Positions 13,724-27,180 of a stretch of 64,000 nt of DNA are shown here, piece after piece. The translations under genes were made by a program, and so were the position numbers. The first letter of the stretch is position 1. Each line of letters starts with the position of its first letter. The DNA is taken from the NCBI RefSeq assembly GCF_032854445.1, contig NC_088297.1, positions 17,183,127 to 17,247,126 of the forward strand, in the 5' to 3' direction. The notes beneath the pieces are model-generated. The model saw nothing but the letters and a program-made list of their open reading frames with translations, searched no databases and was not told the DNA's origin. The stretch is from Liolophura sinensis (Eukaryota; Mollusca; Polyplacophora; Chitonida; Chitonidae).

Positions 13724-13734
13724 ATCTAATTATA

Positions 13735-15416
13735 GATTCACGACATGGCGAAGAGAGGTAAAGCTTTTGCTTTTACCTTGTAGTTTGCAAAACATGGCAA
13801 ATAATGAAAACTTGTTGATGGAGAGACTATACACAATGAACTTTCATTTCTTTCATTTAGCTGTTTCTGTTCTTTTAAAAACATAGGAAAGCATAGGACC
13901 AAAGAGGTGAGGACTGGTATTGCTCCACCTCTTTCGCAAAAGTTTGAAGCAGAGATAAAACATTATTTTACGGGACAAAATATAAATTTTCTTCACTGTC
14001 GACAGCACCACACATCGAAAGTGTGTGTTGGCAACGTGTATTATATTGACCATACTGTTTGCACCACACATACTTTATTGTTACTTTTCACTTCTGGTTG
14101 TTTGGTTGAACTAGATAGTTCGGCTAGATAGATATGCTCCTGAGTATATTCGTGCCGTTTTCAAATATGAAATTACCTTACTCGCCTTTGTATTGCATAT
14201 TTGTCACACGTCTGCTTCTTCTCTGGATTGGTCGATTATTAATTTAGCTGACAAAAACAAACAAGATGTGAAGAATGTATATCTCAGTGTTTCCAAGGCG
14301 TAGTTTATACTAGCTGGGTGACGTTTGTTTATGTGTTTGTGTAACACACCTAGCACATTGTCAAAGATCTGTAAAGTTATCGGCCGAAACCCAAGCAGGC
14401 TCTGTCGCTAAGACAACAGAGTGGGGCACAAGAGATCAATCAGCACGCCGCCGAATGACGTCACTTCCAGGCTTGGCTCAATGCACCGTGGGCATTTCTC
14501 TTTGCATGGCCTTGTCAGAGCGGTGCATTTGAACAAGAGGCGTCCTTGACATTTTACAAGCGCGGTTATCTCGTTTCCTGGAAGACGGGCCATGAAGGCT
14601 CTTCAATCCACCCCTGAGGCCTTCATTAAAGTAGGCTTTAGATTAGCGTGACACATTGCCGGCTTTGCTTTCTTAGAGGGTTTACTCAGCCTCTGTTATT
14701 GCACCTTTAAGATGCAAACCGTCATCATTATTTTGACGACACTGTAAAGGGTCCACCAGATGACAGAGTGTCTTTTTTGTGACAACAAATAATTGAGGAG
14801 ATCTTGTTCCCGTTCCAGAACCAACTGCTGCATAATAGTAAACAATGATATATAATGGAAAAAATCGGTACACAAAAACCAAACACAACCTGTGAAACAC
14901 GTCCAGCTTGACAGTCTTACCGTAGGCGAAGTATTAATATAATTGTTAATGACATTGCTTCAGTATTGTCCACGTCGCTTTACCCTCTCTCTCCCTACCC
15001 CAAGGTAGCATCCCTACTGGGCACAGGGACATAACGATGGATCATTGCTTGGTGTTGCCAGTGATTGTACACTCTAAACCTTGATTGGTGTTAACTCCAG
15101 GTGAATTGCCAGGTACCAGACGGGGTGCGATGATATCCGTTTGTCTGAAAAAGAAAAAGTTGGTTATGGAGAAACGGAGAATAAATTCATAAAAAAACCG
15201 CATGCTTATGTTAAATGGGTTCATAAATTGATAAGATTGTATACATTTATTTTGAAATGCAAGGGCATGCATGTCTTTATCAGTAAATACATCCGGGGAG
15301 TTGAGATTTGCTCTCCCTGGAATGTGTTCAGTTTGTGTACATGTGCGACACATGTACGCTACCATCACAACTCCACCCCCCCACAAATCTCTCTCTACAC
15401 ACACACACACACGCCA
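13735..15416. other. Non-coding, no gene recognised
   Basis: No gene is supported. Overlapping frames on both strands at 15,042-15,497 run through a CA-repeat and a SINE remnant, so they are not credible coding sequence. Confidence 0.45.
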
Positions 15417-15499
15417 ACCCAGCTTATGCTGATGGAACGTCATAGAAGTACGATATTCTTGAATAAGATGTACAACACCAATAAGATAAATAAATAAAT
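15417..15499 (+). repeat. SINE-A remnant with internal deletion
   Basis: CCAGCTTATGCTGATGG (from the end of the tRNA-like head) runs almost directly into TATTCTTGAATAAGATG and CAACACCAATAAG, followed by AAAT repeats. The whole body between head and tail is missing. Confidence 0.5.
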
Positions 15500-16109
15500 C
15501 CTTACACGTCCGATGTGGTTTGTGGATATAGCCTCCTACTTATACTTAAGGTTCGTGCTAACGTGGCTGAAACCGAAGATCACCACGACCATGCTGCCTC
15601 AGTCTAGGGTTTGCTTGGCAACTGGTGTGGAGCGAAGAAGTTACTGTGACCAAAAGAAACGCCTTTTTGCACTTACCATGACTCCGTGTTACCATCCTGT
15701 CTGAATGCCGACACATGCCTACAGAGCTGGTTCCCTGGAAGGCCATGTTGAAGAATCCAGGCTTGACGCCCCGCCCAATCACAAAACACTGGCATCCGGC
15801 CCAGCAGTACTTTATACTGAGCTCCAAGCAAAGATGTACCAAGATCACTAATCTCTGAAGTAAGAAATGATGATACTCACACATACAAGACTAGTACGTG
15901 TGCACTAAGGGCAGCTCGCTGAACTCTTTGCAGATTCGCTAAATTAAGAAACGGTCTGCCTTGTTTGTAATGCGTTTTATCGCCTGGAAAGTGAAAGAAC
16001 GAAGATAACCAGGCCCGTTGTGGAAAGTATTCATTTGCCGAGATCAAAGTGAAAGAATATCCGTCAACCTGATGTTATTATCTGTACCATTACCTTCCAC
16101 CGCAACCTA

Positions 16110-16165
16110 CCCCCCTCCCCCCTTCCATACACACACAACCCCCCCCCCCACCACCACCACCACGA
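16110..16165. repeat. C-run and CCA simple repeat
   Basis: Two C-rich blocks are followed by eleven C (16,139-16,149) and a CCA repeat. It is low-complexity sequence. The surrounding 15.5-17.2 kb has no other supported feature and is probably intron or 5' flank of the potassium channel gene. Confidence 0.7.
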
Positions 16166-17049
16166 CCACTCCCAGCTTGAAGTTGTATATTTGGAGCAGG
16201 TCCAAATCATGTGTTCTTGGGTTGTTTCCAATAGAGTACTTTTCTCACCTTAAGTAATTCTGACCTAAACTGAGTATTCGTTTTGTGTTTTCCTGCCTTT
16301 TTTGACGTTTTATGTATGGATTCAGTCCTGATCACATGGTGCAATTTGTCGCATTGACTCGTCGAATAAATCACTTTCGCATTTCAGATGGCCGCCATTT
16401 GTTTAATAGGGCTGGATGCTAATTTTCAGTCGACAGCCTACGCTTTAACCTAGCGGCAGCATGCTCACCATATTAAATATCTGTTTCATTGAAAGTCTGC
16501 ATTGGGAATCGTGCCCCAGTTGACAGTAACTGATAATACAAAAAACTGAGAAACTGAAAATGCGAAAGTAGAAAGTGTTACTTTGAAATGTTACCGTTTT
16601 ATTGGCCTTGAAAAGTAGCTCCAAGTTGCTGGCCTATTTGAACAAAGAACATTGCACAAAGCACGCGTTCACATAAACTGTTTACAAATTGTCTTAAATA
16701 AGGTTTTTTTTATTCTTAACCAGTCGAATGCGATGAGTCGATGTCACAAATAGCAATGTGTAAACATTGATTTATGTAACACTCATACATTTCAAACGGA
16801 ACAGCTTAGATCCGAGTTCCCATTACACGGGGCTGCAGCACAGACCTGAAGTGCGAAAAAGCTCTTCTTCGTTTCAAACACTATGGATTTCTTTGACTGA
16901 TTATGTCTATCCGTGTAGTTGGGAACAGCGTCGTTAATATGTGGGTATAGGAGTCCTAACTGATAACTTAAGGAGAAATATAACCGCACATTTCTCAGTT
17001 TGTACAGTATATCGACTTCACAGCAGTATCAGGTTATTGCTATTGATGA

Positions 17050-18051
<1,002 letters not shown>

Positions 18052-18636
18052 ATTAATTTAAATCCTTATAATCATGTTTCCGAGTGTGGTAAGAGGACAG
18101 GAAACCCTGCCTACCTCTTGATGGCAGCGGTGGCTGTCCAATATTGCCGACCTAGCGCGCATGCGCCGCGTGATAGCGCCCGCAGGTGATGGATTCGACT
18201 GTACATGAAGAAATTTTTATTCATGGAAATACCAGCTGGTGCTGATTTTGAAGTCCTTGATGTGTGTTGGCGTAAAATGTTAAAGGAAACTATGTAGAAG
18301 AAATGCATATCTTTGTATTGGGAGTTTGAAAGCTCTGTAAAGGTCATTATAATAATTTGTTTCCTTCCAGTGCCGATCCATCAGAAGTATTTATTTGTAC
18401 GAGAGTTTGGTTCCATTCCAGGAAAACTCTCTGAAAAATTAACCGGAAATGTGCCTCTTCATTTCCAACTTTGTGGCACTAGATTATGATCTACAAAGGA
18501 ACTGATGCTTACACGATCACAGACTCCACACAAGACGGTGTGGTAAAAACAATACAATGTTCAGAAGCTCAGATTTGACGAACTGGAAAGTGGGTGCTCT
18601 GTGGTATAGTTGGCATGCTCAGTGGCCAGGAATACG
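18052..18636. other. Probable 3' UTR and flank of the channel gene
   Basis: AT-rich DNA directly after the channel stop codon. No AATAAA close to the stop was identified, so the 3' end is undefined. A GC-rich patch with GCGCATGCGCCG lies near 18,157. I see no other gene. Confidence 0.35.
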
Positions 18637-18768
18637 ATTCTCCGGATAACCTCCCTTTCTTAGGAAGCCGATTCTCCGGATAACCTCCCTTTCTTAGGAA
18701 GCAGATTCTCTGGATAACCTCCCTTTATGATGAGTCAGGTTCCCTGGATAGCCTCCCTTTGTGAGGAC
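18637..18768 (+). repeat. 33-bp minisatellite, four units
   Basis: The unit starts GATTCTCCGGATAACCTCCC and repeats at 18,637, 18,670 and 18,703, with a more diverged fourth unit near 18,736. The first two units are almost identical and the fourth is worn. Confidence 0.85.
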
Positions 18769-20482
18769 AGAGGAGGAATTTAACGCACTACATGTAAATC
18801 TGTGCTTTAAGAGGACTAGTATTCAGGTCTAGTCTTGTATCAGCTACTGTCGGCGTGTACTGTCCCAAGACGGGGTTTGCTTTAACGCTTGTGATTTTGG
18901 ATCCATTTGTTGTTGAAGGCCAGGAATGGTGAAATTTGAGAATCAAGTGGCAGCAAAAGTGAGATTTGAAAGGAATAGGGTACTGTAGCCAGTCAGGCAC
19001 CCGATAGCCAAGTATCCCTAAAATGACACGAACTCGTTCAATCATGGGTACTGGCATGGGTACTTAATGTAACAAGGGAGCTAATGCTGTTTGAGCCTTA
19101 TAACAGGTGATGTTCTCCTCTTGTTGAGGCACAGTTAGTGGACTCTCTGAATGTAAAATCGCCTCTTAATCAATCTTTTTATCAGAAATAGGCTACGCAT
19201 TTTTATCTCTACTAGATAAAAGAATAACCGTGAAGGACAGATGTTTTGAAGATGCATTTTTGTATGAGTAAATGCGTTCAGGAAGAGGGTATTAAAGACA
19301 TCTAATAAAAAATCGTGAGAAAATCAATGCTTCTGATTACAGTAGGACGAGCTAAATAGTTTGTTACGGATTTTCAAGCTCAATACCCTTTACGAATGAA
19401 ATTAAAAATAAATGTGTTACACGTGTCCGTGAAGTCCATTGTTTAAAATAAAAAAAAACGATAGATGAATTTAAAGTACTAAAATATTTCAGTGTTAAAT
19501 TCAACATAAGCTCATTAGCTCATAAGCTCACAGATGAAAAGATTTAACTTCAATATTCGCCATTTAACAAGTTTAAATTAAAAGAACTAAATTAACATTA
19601 ACGCTGAAGAGAAAGAACGCAAAGTGCCAGAAAAGACAGCTGAAAATTTCTTTTCAAAACTACATTGATTTATTTTACTTATTTTTTTTTGTAACCGGAT
19701 GGATTGCATATATTTATTTATTTTTATTTTCTAGTATGGGTTTCAAAGTCATTTCTTAGATCCCCTGACGTCAAACTTTTCCCCTAAAGCACCGTATTAA
19801 TGTTGCAATTGTTCGTTGACGTGCATAGGTGGATATTTCTATGGTACATTTTTGCAAGTACATTTTTTTAAAGTGGAAAAACACATCACTAGCTTCCAAC
19901 ATTATTCATTTGGTCCAAAACCAGCATTGGACTGCATTAATTGAACCAAAAGGAATCTAGAAACAAAATCTGAACTAGTTTTTAGTGGTCTTTCCGCTAA
20001 TTGTATTTTCAAAAGGAAGGTGGGCGATTTTACATTTATGAGATTCCGGAGTGCGATTATGGATTCAGCAGAGGCTTGGAGAAAAGGAAATGCCAAGTAG
20101 ATCAGCGTTCGGGATCTTGAAACCCACAAGAGAAAAAGTGTAGTGTGAAGCTATCTGATAAAGCGTCAGCTAAAGTAAATCGCTAATCACACAGTGAAGA
20201 GCCAAGCAGAAGGTTTATTTGGCGATGCGATCACGTGCAGAAAAAAAGGCGCTTGCCACTTGTCAGTTCGACATCCTAAACAGTCACCATCTTTGTACTG
20301 TTTAATGTGCGGACAAATCATTTGCGGAACCAGCCCTTATTTGGTGCCCTGGTTGATTGTAGTAGCATCAGGGAAAGTGACCACTGTCCTGGAATGCGTG
20401 AATTCTGATGGAACAAAAACTTGACCCGTTATTTTCCAGGTTGAGTGAGCTCTTCTACATGTGCTGGCAGGGAATGAATCGT

Positions 20483-20570
20483 GTAATATTGGTGTGCTGG
20501 CATTATGTAATATTGGTGTGCTGGCATTATGTAATATTGGTGTGCTGGCATTATGTAATATCGGTACATA
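20483..20570 (+). repeat. 24-bp minisatellite, 3.5 units
   Basis: The unit GTAATATTGGTGTGCTGGCA followed by TTAT repeats at 20,483, 20,507 and 20,531, with a partial fourth at 20,555. The central units are identical, so the array is recent. Confidence 0.9.
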
Positions 20571-20929
20571 TGCTGAAATAGTGATAAAGTTGAGGGGAAA
20601 AGGTTGTGACACTTTGGAATTTTGAGTGATACATGTTTGTTCCATGAACTATTATATGTGATCAAGTTTAAAGGAAGAAAATATGAAACAGATTTTGGAA
20701 CAACCGAACCAAACAACCCTCTGAAGTGGAACACGGGATTTCCTACCAAAAAGATTTGGAGGAGCCAGGTTTGTGATCCGCCATGATACTAAGTCTAGTT
20801 CTAACCCCGAGGTGTGCCTCACTTGGTATTTCTTTCATTTCACCTGCCATTTGGTTGTTATTAGTAGAAGATACCCACCTTCTAGCGCACTTTCGAAGTA
20901 GTGGGTTGATTATCTCCCTTTCTACTCCC

Positions 20930-21125
20930 CACAGTTGGCCATACGCGCGCCAGACTTCATACTCTCTCGCGCTGACTGGCGTTCAGCTGACAGTCTTGTG
21001 ACGAAACGTCAAAAAATTTTCCGACGTCAGGGATCTGTGATTGGTTCATCACGATATGACCTGCGCGCAGACTTCTTCCTGCCATGTTGTCTAAATGAAC
21101 TCACATGCGGAAACCAATCACCCAG
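20930..21125. promoter_or_regulatory. Possible CpG-bearing promoter-like patch
   Basis: CpG-bearing sequence (ACGCGCGCC, CTCGCGCTG, CCTGCGCGCAG) in AT-rich surroundings, with an inverted CCAAT box GATTGG at 21,039, a forward CCAATCA at 21,114 and a CRE-like GACGTCAG near 21,023. This is only motif clustering: no exon or TATA box is linked to it. Confidence 0.2.
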
Positions 21126-23582
21126 TCAGGATTCTCCTAACAGATAGTCCGCTCTTGGCCAGGTATCGCGAGATAGCCGAGATTCTACGAACCTGACCTC
21201 TTGCTGAAACCACTTAGTGCAACTATTCCGTAGTGTTTGTGGTATCCACTCTTCCCAACAGATTTTAATGGGTGACATTATTTGTTTATTTATTTCATTT
21301 TTCTTACTACTTGTGTCGCATCATGGAATCTGTTTTTCTCATAACTCTGTGGTCTTTTAGTAAATATTTCCATGTTTTTCTTACGTGGCCACGATTATAA
21401 GCTGGATGCTAGGCGTCCGTCCATTTTTGAAAAAAAAGAAAAAAAAACAACATTTGAACAAGTTGTGATTATTCGCTACTTATTTGTTTCACGAATGTAA
21501 AGAAAAAACATACGGCGTGATTTTAACACAATACGAAGCACATTTCATTGGTGTTTTTTATCCATTTCCATTGCTTAATGCTTCTTTCTTTTTTCCCAAA
21601 ATACTAGTATAACGTGGCTATATATGTGGTCGTTTTATAATTCCTGTCATTGGGTACTTTTCAACCGTTTTTTCTGAGATATTGTATCAATATCTTTTTC
21701 AAAACATTTTAAGGTATGCTCTTTTAACTTTCTACGTGTTTGTGTTTGGGAAAGAGCACGTTCAATGTAAGGATGTGGGATTTGTGTGAATTCAGAAATT
21801 TTAATAATTTTTTATTACTACAATATGATCGTATATAACGCAAAGAAGTCCGTAACTTTTTAAACTTTTAAACCATTATACGTCCATTTAAACCACATGT
21901 GTTAAGCCCTGTATGCCGTTACAGAGTAGCAGCCGGTGCAGTCGAATCTGCCCACATATAACTGTTAACACAGAAATATTTTGTTATATGCTGCTAATCA
22001 TAACTATTATATATCATATACAATGTCATGTCTTTTTTGAGAAAACAAAAAAAAACAGACGTCAGTATTTTTGGTACTTCGTATGATCGGTATCAGCTGA
22101 TGCAAACGTTGAAACCAGGCATTCCTTTCCACTTCTTGTTGTGTGCATTTGTCTTCCTGAATAGCTGTGATGTCACTGGTTGAAAGTGAGGAATCACTAC
22201 ACAGGGAGAGGAGAAAGAACCAGTCAGGTTACGTCAGTCACACATGTTGTTGTTGTTGGTGTAATGGTGTGTCGTTTATCATTCTGTGTCTTTAGACATT
22301 TTTTGGCTCTCCTGACGTAATACAATAATGAATCGACCAGGGTTTTACACTAATTGCAGCTTTAAGTCATTATTTTTAATCAAGGTAAAATACCTGTGCA
22401 TTTTTTTTTTGTAATTTTCTTTTGAATCGAATGATATATGAATTCAATGACGATAGAGATTCCAAAACGTTTTACAAGGGTTGGCGAACTGCTGCTTTAT
22501 TCAGTTGACCTAAATTCCACTAAAGTTACTTCCTGCAAATTAAGAAATTAACATATCAAAGATGGATCAATGCCTTATAGGTTTCTGTTGAATACACACA
22601 GTCATGTCTGCGTAAATTGCAGGGACGTGGTGTGCATTCTCTAACACTTTATCTGCGTTTGTCTCTTCTGACACACAATTTGGGTTTCATTCGGTTTGTG
22701 TGACAATGTTTGAAGAAAATACTCCATAACAGTGTAATCATTGAAAACGTTAGGTCAAGTCACCAAGAGGCTATAGTACTGGGTACGTTGATAGGAAGTC
22801 GCAGTCAAGTTTAACAAAAGTTGTTTTTTATTACAAAGCTTAATTTGTGAACGTGATTACCCTGGCAACCTGTACCGTACTGTAAAGTCGCTGTGTTAGC
22901 TGCGAAAACTTTGAACATAAGTCACCGTGCCTCCTGAACCTTTATCCGATAGCCAATATAGACATTTTCCTGTACATGAGATACTACGTATTGGTGGGAG
23001 TTGCAAAGTTTGTGATGCTGTTTGCCGTTGTCGTTGACGCACTTATTTAGCTGTTAAGTAAGGAAACGGACGCCATATCCTCCTCTACCACATGGCCAAA
23101 AAGCATCACAAGCTGTACAAATCCCCATATTAACCTGCTCTTTTTGTACCGAATTCTCCCAAGAGCTTCTCTGAAAGCAACCATGTTATGTTAGGCAACT
23201 CTCTTGTAGTTTCCGAGTTGTGTCTACACGTTGTGGGATATGTTAAATCCAGCACAATCTGTCCCGTTTATAAAACCAAGAAAACTACAAACTTTTAACC
23301 AGACAGCGAAAAACCTTACGCATATTACCTCAAGTCTATGTTAAGAAAAAATGATATGAAAAAAAAAGACCTATTCAGACTGTTCTGTGCGTTTGTCATA
23401 AAGATATAATCATAAACCATTTCTGTAAATAAACCATGTTTTTTTTTCAAGTAATAAAATGTGATTGACATGTCAACACGTTGTTAATTTTCTGTATTTC
23501 CCCCAGATTTAAACCTTCGTTAATCTTACTGTCGTGTTACAGATGTCGAAATCCCAATCTTTTGTTCCCCGGGGACTTAGGA

Positions 23583-23822
23583 GTGCCTCCATGGCAACTT
23601 GACCCAGGAGCCACTCACCAATGCGGCCGCTGTGAATTCATGTCCAGCTCATGCTGGCTTCACTTCCGGCCGTACGTGGGAAGGTCTCTCAGTAACCTGC
23701 GGATGGTCGTGGTTTTCCCCTACGCCCTGCCCGGTTCCCTCCCACCATAATGCTGGCTGCTGTCGCACAAGTGAAATATTCTTGAGTACGGCGTAAAACG
23801 CTAATGAAACAAATAAATACAT
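23583..23822 (+). repeat. SINE-A with head deletion
   Basis: GTGCCTCCATGGCAACTTGA, then ACCAATGCGGCCGCTG, the body, and the tail GAAATATTCTTGAGTACGGC with AAATAAATAC. About 25 bp of the tRNA-like head between the A box and ACCCAGGAG are missing. A weak flanking match (CCGGGGACTT upstream, CCGGGGATTT downstream) may be a diverged target-site duplication. Confidence 0.8.
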
Positions 23823-24167
23823 AAAATCCGGGGATTTGGAGACAACAAGAGGATGACAATACTACGTGGCATGCCGGTTCATAAATATCCTTACATGGTC
23901 TTACACGAAGTTCTTTCACCAAGTTTACAAAACGCCCTGAGCTGAATAGGTCCGTTGATGACAATCTATGCGTCATATGTTAGAAAATGTATCTGTTACC
24001 TACCAAATTTAAGTGGTTTAGTTCTGGCACTTCGCTTTCCTCCACCCATGTAACGGACTTCTGTTTATTGTATAAGTCAAATATTTTCCAGTGAAAATGT
24101 ACATTAAACATTAATCAGTCAGTCATTGTAAAGTTTGGCCTAAGTATACACACTGTGCTCTTCGTTG

Positions 24168-24385
24168 AAAATGTGTGTCACATGTAGAAGAGTTCGTCAG
24201 TTACTTGCCAAAGACTGGGGGTTTACTTCGATCCCATAGTTTCCTCCAACCAATACGTCAATCCAACGGGGAATGTAAAATGTGTGTCACATGTAGAAGT
24301 GTTCGTCAGTTACTTGCCAAAGACTGGGGGTTTACTTCGATCCCATAGTTTCCTCCAACCAATACGTCAATCCAACGGGGAAAGT
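24168..24385 (+). repeat. 109-bp tandem duplication of a SINE-C fragment
   Basis: A 109-bp block carrying GTTCGTCAGTTACTTGCC and TTTCCTCCAACCAATACG occurs twice, starting near 24,168 and 24,277, with only about two differences. The block resembles the SINE-C body, so an old SINE fragment was recently duplicated in tandem. Confidence 0.85.
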
Positions 24386-24477
24386 AAAGTAAATTCCTGT
24401 GACACACACTTGTGGAAAAAAATGACCAAGCCAGCTTGGACCCGAGTAGCCACAGCACGGGAATAGTACCTTCATGT

Positions 24478-24780
24478 GGACCGGCCCCGATGGCTCAGTT
24501 TGTAGACCATCCGTTCGGGAGTGGTAGATCCAGGGTCGATCCTGGGTCGTGTCACACCCAAGACCTTAAAAGAGTAAGTTGTGGCTTCTTCGCTTGGCGT
24601 TCAGCATTAAGAGGATAGTGCAACGACTGGTTGACCCGTATCAGTATAATGTCTCAGGTGGAACGGCTTACTTGCCTTCGGTAAGTCATCTCATTTAACC
24701 AGCACTAGATAAAAGGGAATCATATGACGAAAAAATTGTTCAGTACGATGTTAAACCCCAAGCACTCACACACTCTTTTA
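24478..24780 (+). repeat. SINE-B, nearly full length, sense
   Basis: The tRNA-like head has an A box in GATGGCTCAGTTTGTAGA and a B box GGGTCGATCC. It is followed by CAAGACCTTAAAAGAG, GGCGTTCAGCATTAAG, and the tail CATATGACGAAAAAATTG with TTAAACCCCAAGCACTC. The tail matches the reverse complement of the starts of the copies at 4,090 and 33,840. The TTCGGGAG block suggests an anticodon arm like that of tRNA-Pro, which is inference. Confidence 0.82.
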
Positions 24781-24883
24781 GATGTTTTTTTTTTTTTCAT
24801 TTGGGCGGATTAACGTCGTTATCGCAATTATTTTGGGCCATGTAACGCGTTTTTTTGTACCGGAGCCCAGTTATGTATAGCAG

Positions 24884-24968
24884 CCTCACTGAAAGTTTAT
24901 ACCGAAGACAACTGCAGACATGACATCCCACCTAGTCACAATGTTTCTATATCGAGCTAACCAGTATG
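24884..24968 (-). repeat. SINE-B fragment, minus
   Basis: TTTATACCGAAGACAACTGC, then AGACATGACATCCCACC and TAGTCACAATG, then CGAGCTAACCAGT. These blocks match the central part of the minus-strand copies at 4,090 and 33,840. Confidence 0.55.
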
Positions 24969-25077
24969 GATCTGGTTGAACATTCAAGCAGGTACAACAA
25001 TGTAAGCTTGTTTCTGTTCGTAAGTGGCTGGTTTCTGTGCCATATTTAACTATGCGCCGAATCAGACATTCGTATAT

Positions 25078-25370
25078 AAGCTGTCAACCAAAATGGACGT
25101 TCGTGGTCAATAATTCCCAAAATGACGTTTAACAAAAACCACCAAAGAGCTAAGGAAGTGTATAAAGTGCAACATTAGGACGGAATCGTGTAAACAGATG
25201 TAGTCAATAGTTTTCAGTGATGTTGGAAAGACGCAAAGAATGTACTACATGTAGGGGAATGAATGAAATCAGTATCTAAATAGTGTACCAAGCTAGTATG
25301 TAAGTTGTCCATAATCAAAGCATGTATCTCAGTTGTGCTTTGATTGCAACTGTTCATATACCTTTCCCCG
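25078..25370 (+). repeat. Repeat E, copy 1 (TATA-bearing)
   Basis: First of four diverged copies of an unclassified repeat (25.1, 26.1, 27.0 and 29.0 kb). Blocks in order: CTGTCAACCAAAATGGACG, GGTCAATAATTCCC, CACCAAAGAGCTAAGG, a TATA box TATAAAG at 25,161, GACGGAATCGTG, AGTCAATAGTTTTCAGTGATG, and a tail TTTGATTGCAACTGTTCAT. It matches none of the four SINE families. A 155-codon minus frame across it shows no family pattern and is not shared intact by the other copies. Confidence 0.7.
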
Positions 25371-26091
25371 GTTTTAGCGAAATTAGATAAAAGTATGTAG
25401 CAGAGTGCCAGAGAGTCATATTTACATACAAGAGAATTATACTCGTTGTTAAACTTAAGAAACTTGGAGTGAAGGCGTTTGATGGAATAACTTTGACACG
25501 CAGAAATAACGTTGATTGAAATTGTCACATAACACACAGGACCTGACAAATGTTGCAAGGGAAGATATGTACACGCCATATTCAGTATCTGGGGTAATTT
25601 AAAAATTGAAACTACCCCGCTTGTCGTAAAATCTGCCAGACAGGGAACCGTTTTGGTCTTGGTAAGACCGTCACACATCAAAATGTTCCTAATGTCCTTT
25701 AAAGGATAAATCTAGCATCATTTTGGGTAGACACACTATAGCTTTCACGCGCCAGACAGTTATAATCCATAACCAGGCTTCTCTTACATCATTGCTTAGA
25801 ACAGTTGAATTTTGCTGATGAATCGTTCCATTACCAGACTGTTGGCTGGATGCCGGAAAACGCAAAGCAGACGGGATGAGACAAGATGTCCAAGAACCTT
25901 GTCTAATTCAGCCAGGCTTTTACAGATTTGAATGCATCAACACCCGAATGAGCCATGGGTATAGAGTTTTTAGGGTTTTACGAGAGGTTCCCGAATATTG
26001 AAGACGAGGCGTAATATAGGTAATCATGAATGTTCAACTACCAATTATGGTATATATCTTTAACTTCGAAATAGACATTCGTGTACCAGCC

Positions 26092-26330
26092 GTCAAACAA
26101 CAAGGAAGTTGCAGGTCAATAAGCGTAAGGCCAATTCCTAAATCGATGTATAACACAAACCATCAAAGAACAAAGAAAGTATATAAAGTACAAAAATAGG
26201 ATGGAATCATGCAAAGAGAAGTAGTCAATAGTTTTCAGTGATGTTAGAAAAGGTATGTTCTAGCTGACTGAGTGAATTCAAATCGTGTATCCTGCTAGAA
26301 TATAAATTGTCGATATAAAATCAAACTTAA
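26092..26330 (+). repeat. Repeat E, copy 2 (TATA-bearing)
   Basis: This copy has the strongest TATA box, TATATAAAG at 26,180. Downstream come GGATGGAATCATGC, TAGTTTTCAGTGATG and GAAAAGGTATGT, which looks like a splice donor. The tail block TTTGATTGCAAC of copy 1 is lost. Confidence 0.7.
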
Positions 26331-26433
26331 ACCCTGAACGCGAAACCAACGTTATATGGCCGTTCTATCTATCGCGAGACGCTAACTGCACGCACCACCA
26401 ACAACCAAAGTCTTAGGTGATTTGTACGTTTGT

Positions 26434-26940
26434 ATGTATGCTTGAGTTTTATTACGACAAGGATTATTTACGTGTGTGTACATATACTATCTCCTCTTGT
26501 CCATGCCGCGAATGTGCTATCGCCACTTAAGGATCATGCAGAAGACGCCAGACATAACACCCCACTCACTCATATTATACTGACACCGAGCGAAGCAGTC
26601 CTGTTTTCTTCCTCTAACCTCTCAGCGCTGAGCGTCAATCGAGGTAGCTGCAAGTCCCAGGCATGACAGCCCATCCAGCCACATTATAATGACACCGGGC
26701 TGACCAGCCCTGTTTCCTTGCTCTTATGCCTCAGTGCTGAGCGCCAATCGAGGAAGCAGCCAGCCCCAGGCATGACAGCCCACCAGCCACATTATAATGA
26801 CACTGGGCCAACTAACCCTGTTTCCTTGCTCTAACCTTAAGCGGGGCAACAACAAGTACCATTTTTAAAGTATCTGGTATGACCCGATTCGAGTTCGATG
26901 TGGATGCTCAAACCGTTAGGCAACCGCAGCTGTCTCTGTG
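26434..26940 (-). repeat. SINE-B with an internal triplication, minus
   Basis: It begins with a worn CTTGAG tail and ends with a worn tRNA-like head near 26,890-26,940. The central block from CAGACATAACACCCC through CTGAGCGTCAATCGAGG is present three times, at 26,549, 26,658 and 26,767, each step exactly 109 bp. The third unit is interrupted after CTCTAACC. Confidence 0.8.
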
Positions 26941-26989
26941 GTGATTGTGTGTATATAATCTAGACGTCTAAACAGGCATTGGTACATAG

Positions 26990-27180
26990 GCTGTCAACCA
27001 TGTGGACATTCTGATTGAATAATCGCTAGATCAATTTCCAAAACAACGTTCAGCACAAACCACCAAATAACTAAGAAAGTATATAGGTAAGAAATCAGGG
27101 TGGATTAATGAATAGAGAAGAAGTCAGCAGTTTTCTGTGATGAAGGAAAGATTCAAAGAATGTACTATATAGGAGCTGCA
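26990..27180 (+). repeat. Repeat E, copy 3
   Basis: The blocks CTGTCAACCATGTGGAC, CACCAAATAACTAAG and CAGTTTTCTGTGATG recur in order. The TATA position reads TATATAGG (27,080), so it is weakened. The copy ends after AAAGAATGTACTATATAGG, similar to copy 1. Confidence 0.65.

Larger units (their letters stand above)
18769..23582. other. Long non-coding stretch
   Basis: About 4.8 kb with no supported gene. It contains a 24-bp minisatellite (20,483), a CpG-bearing patch with CCAAT motifs (20,930-21,125) and several poly-A and poly-T runs. Open frames of up to 106 codons near 20.3-20.8 kb run through the minisatellite and have no domain pattern. Confidence 0.45.

Noticed and set aside
15042-15497. 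133- and 118-codon frames on opposite strands
   Set aside because: Both cross a CA repeat and a SINE-A remnant and share no family features.
24478-24550. Functional tRNA-Pro gene
   Set aside because: It resembles a tRNA anticodon arm and B box but is followed by a SINE-B body and lacks a matching acceptor stem.
25214-25681. 155-codon minus-strand frame
   Set aside because: It overlaps repeat E copy 1, has no domain pattern, and the other repeat E copies do not keep the frame open.
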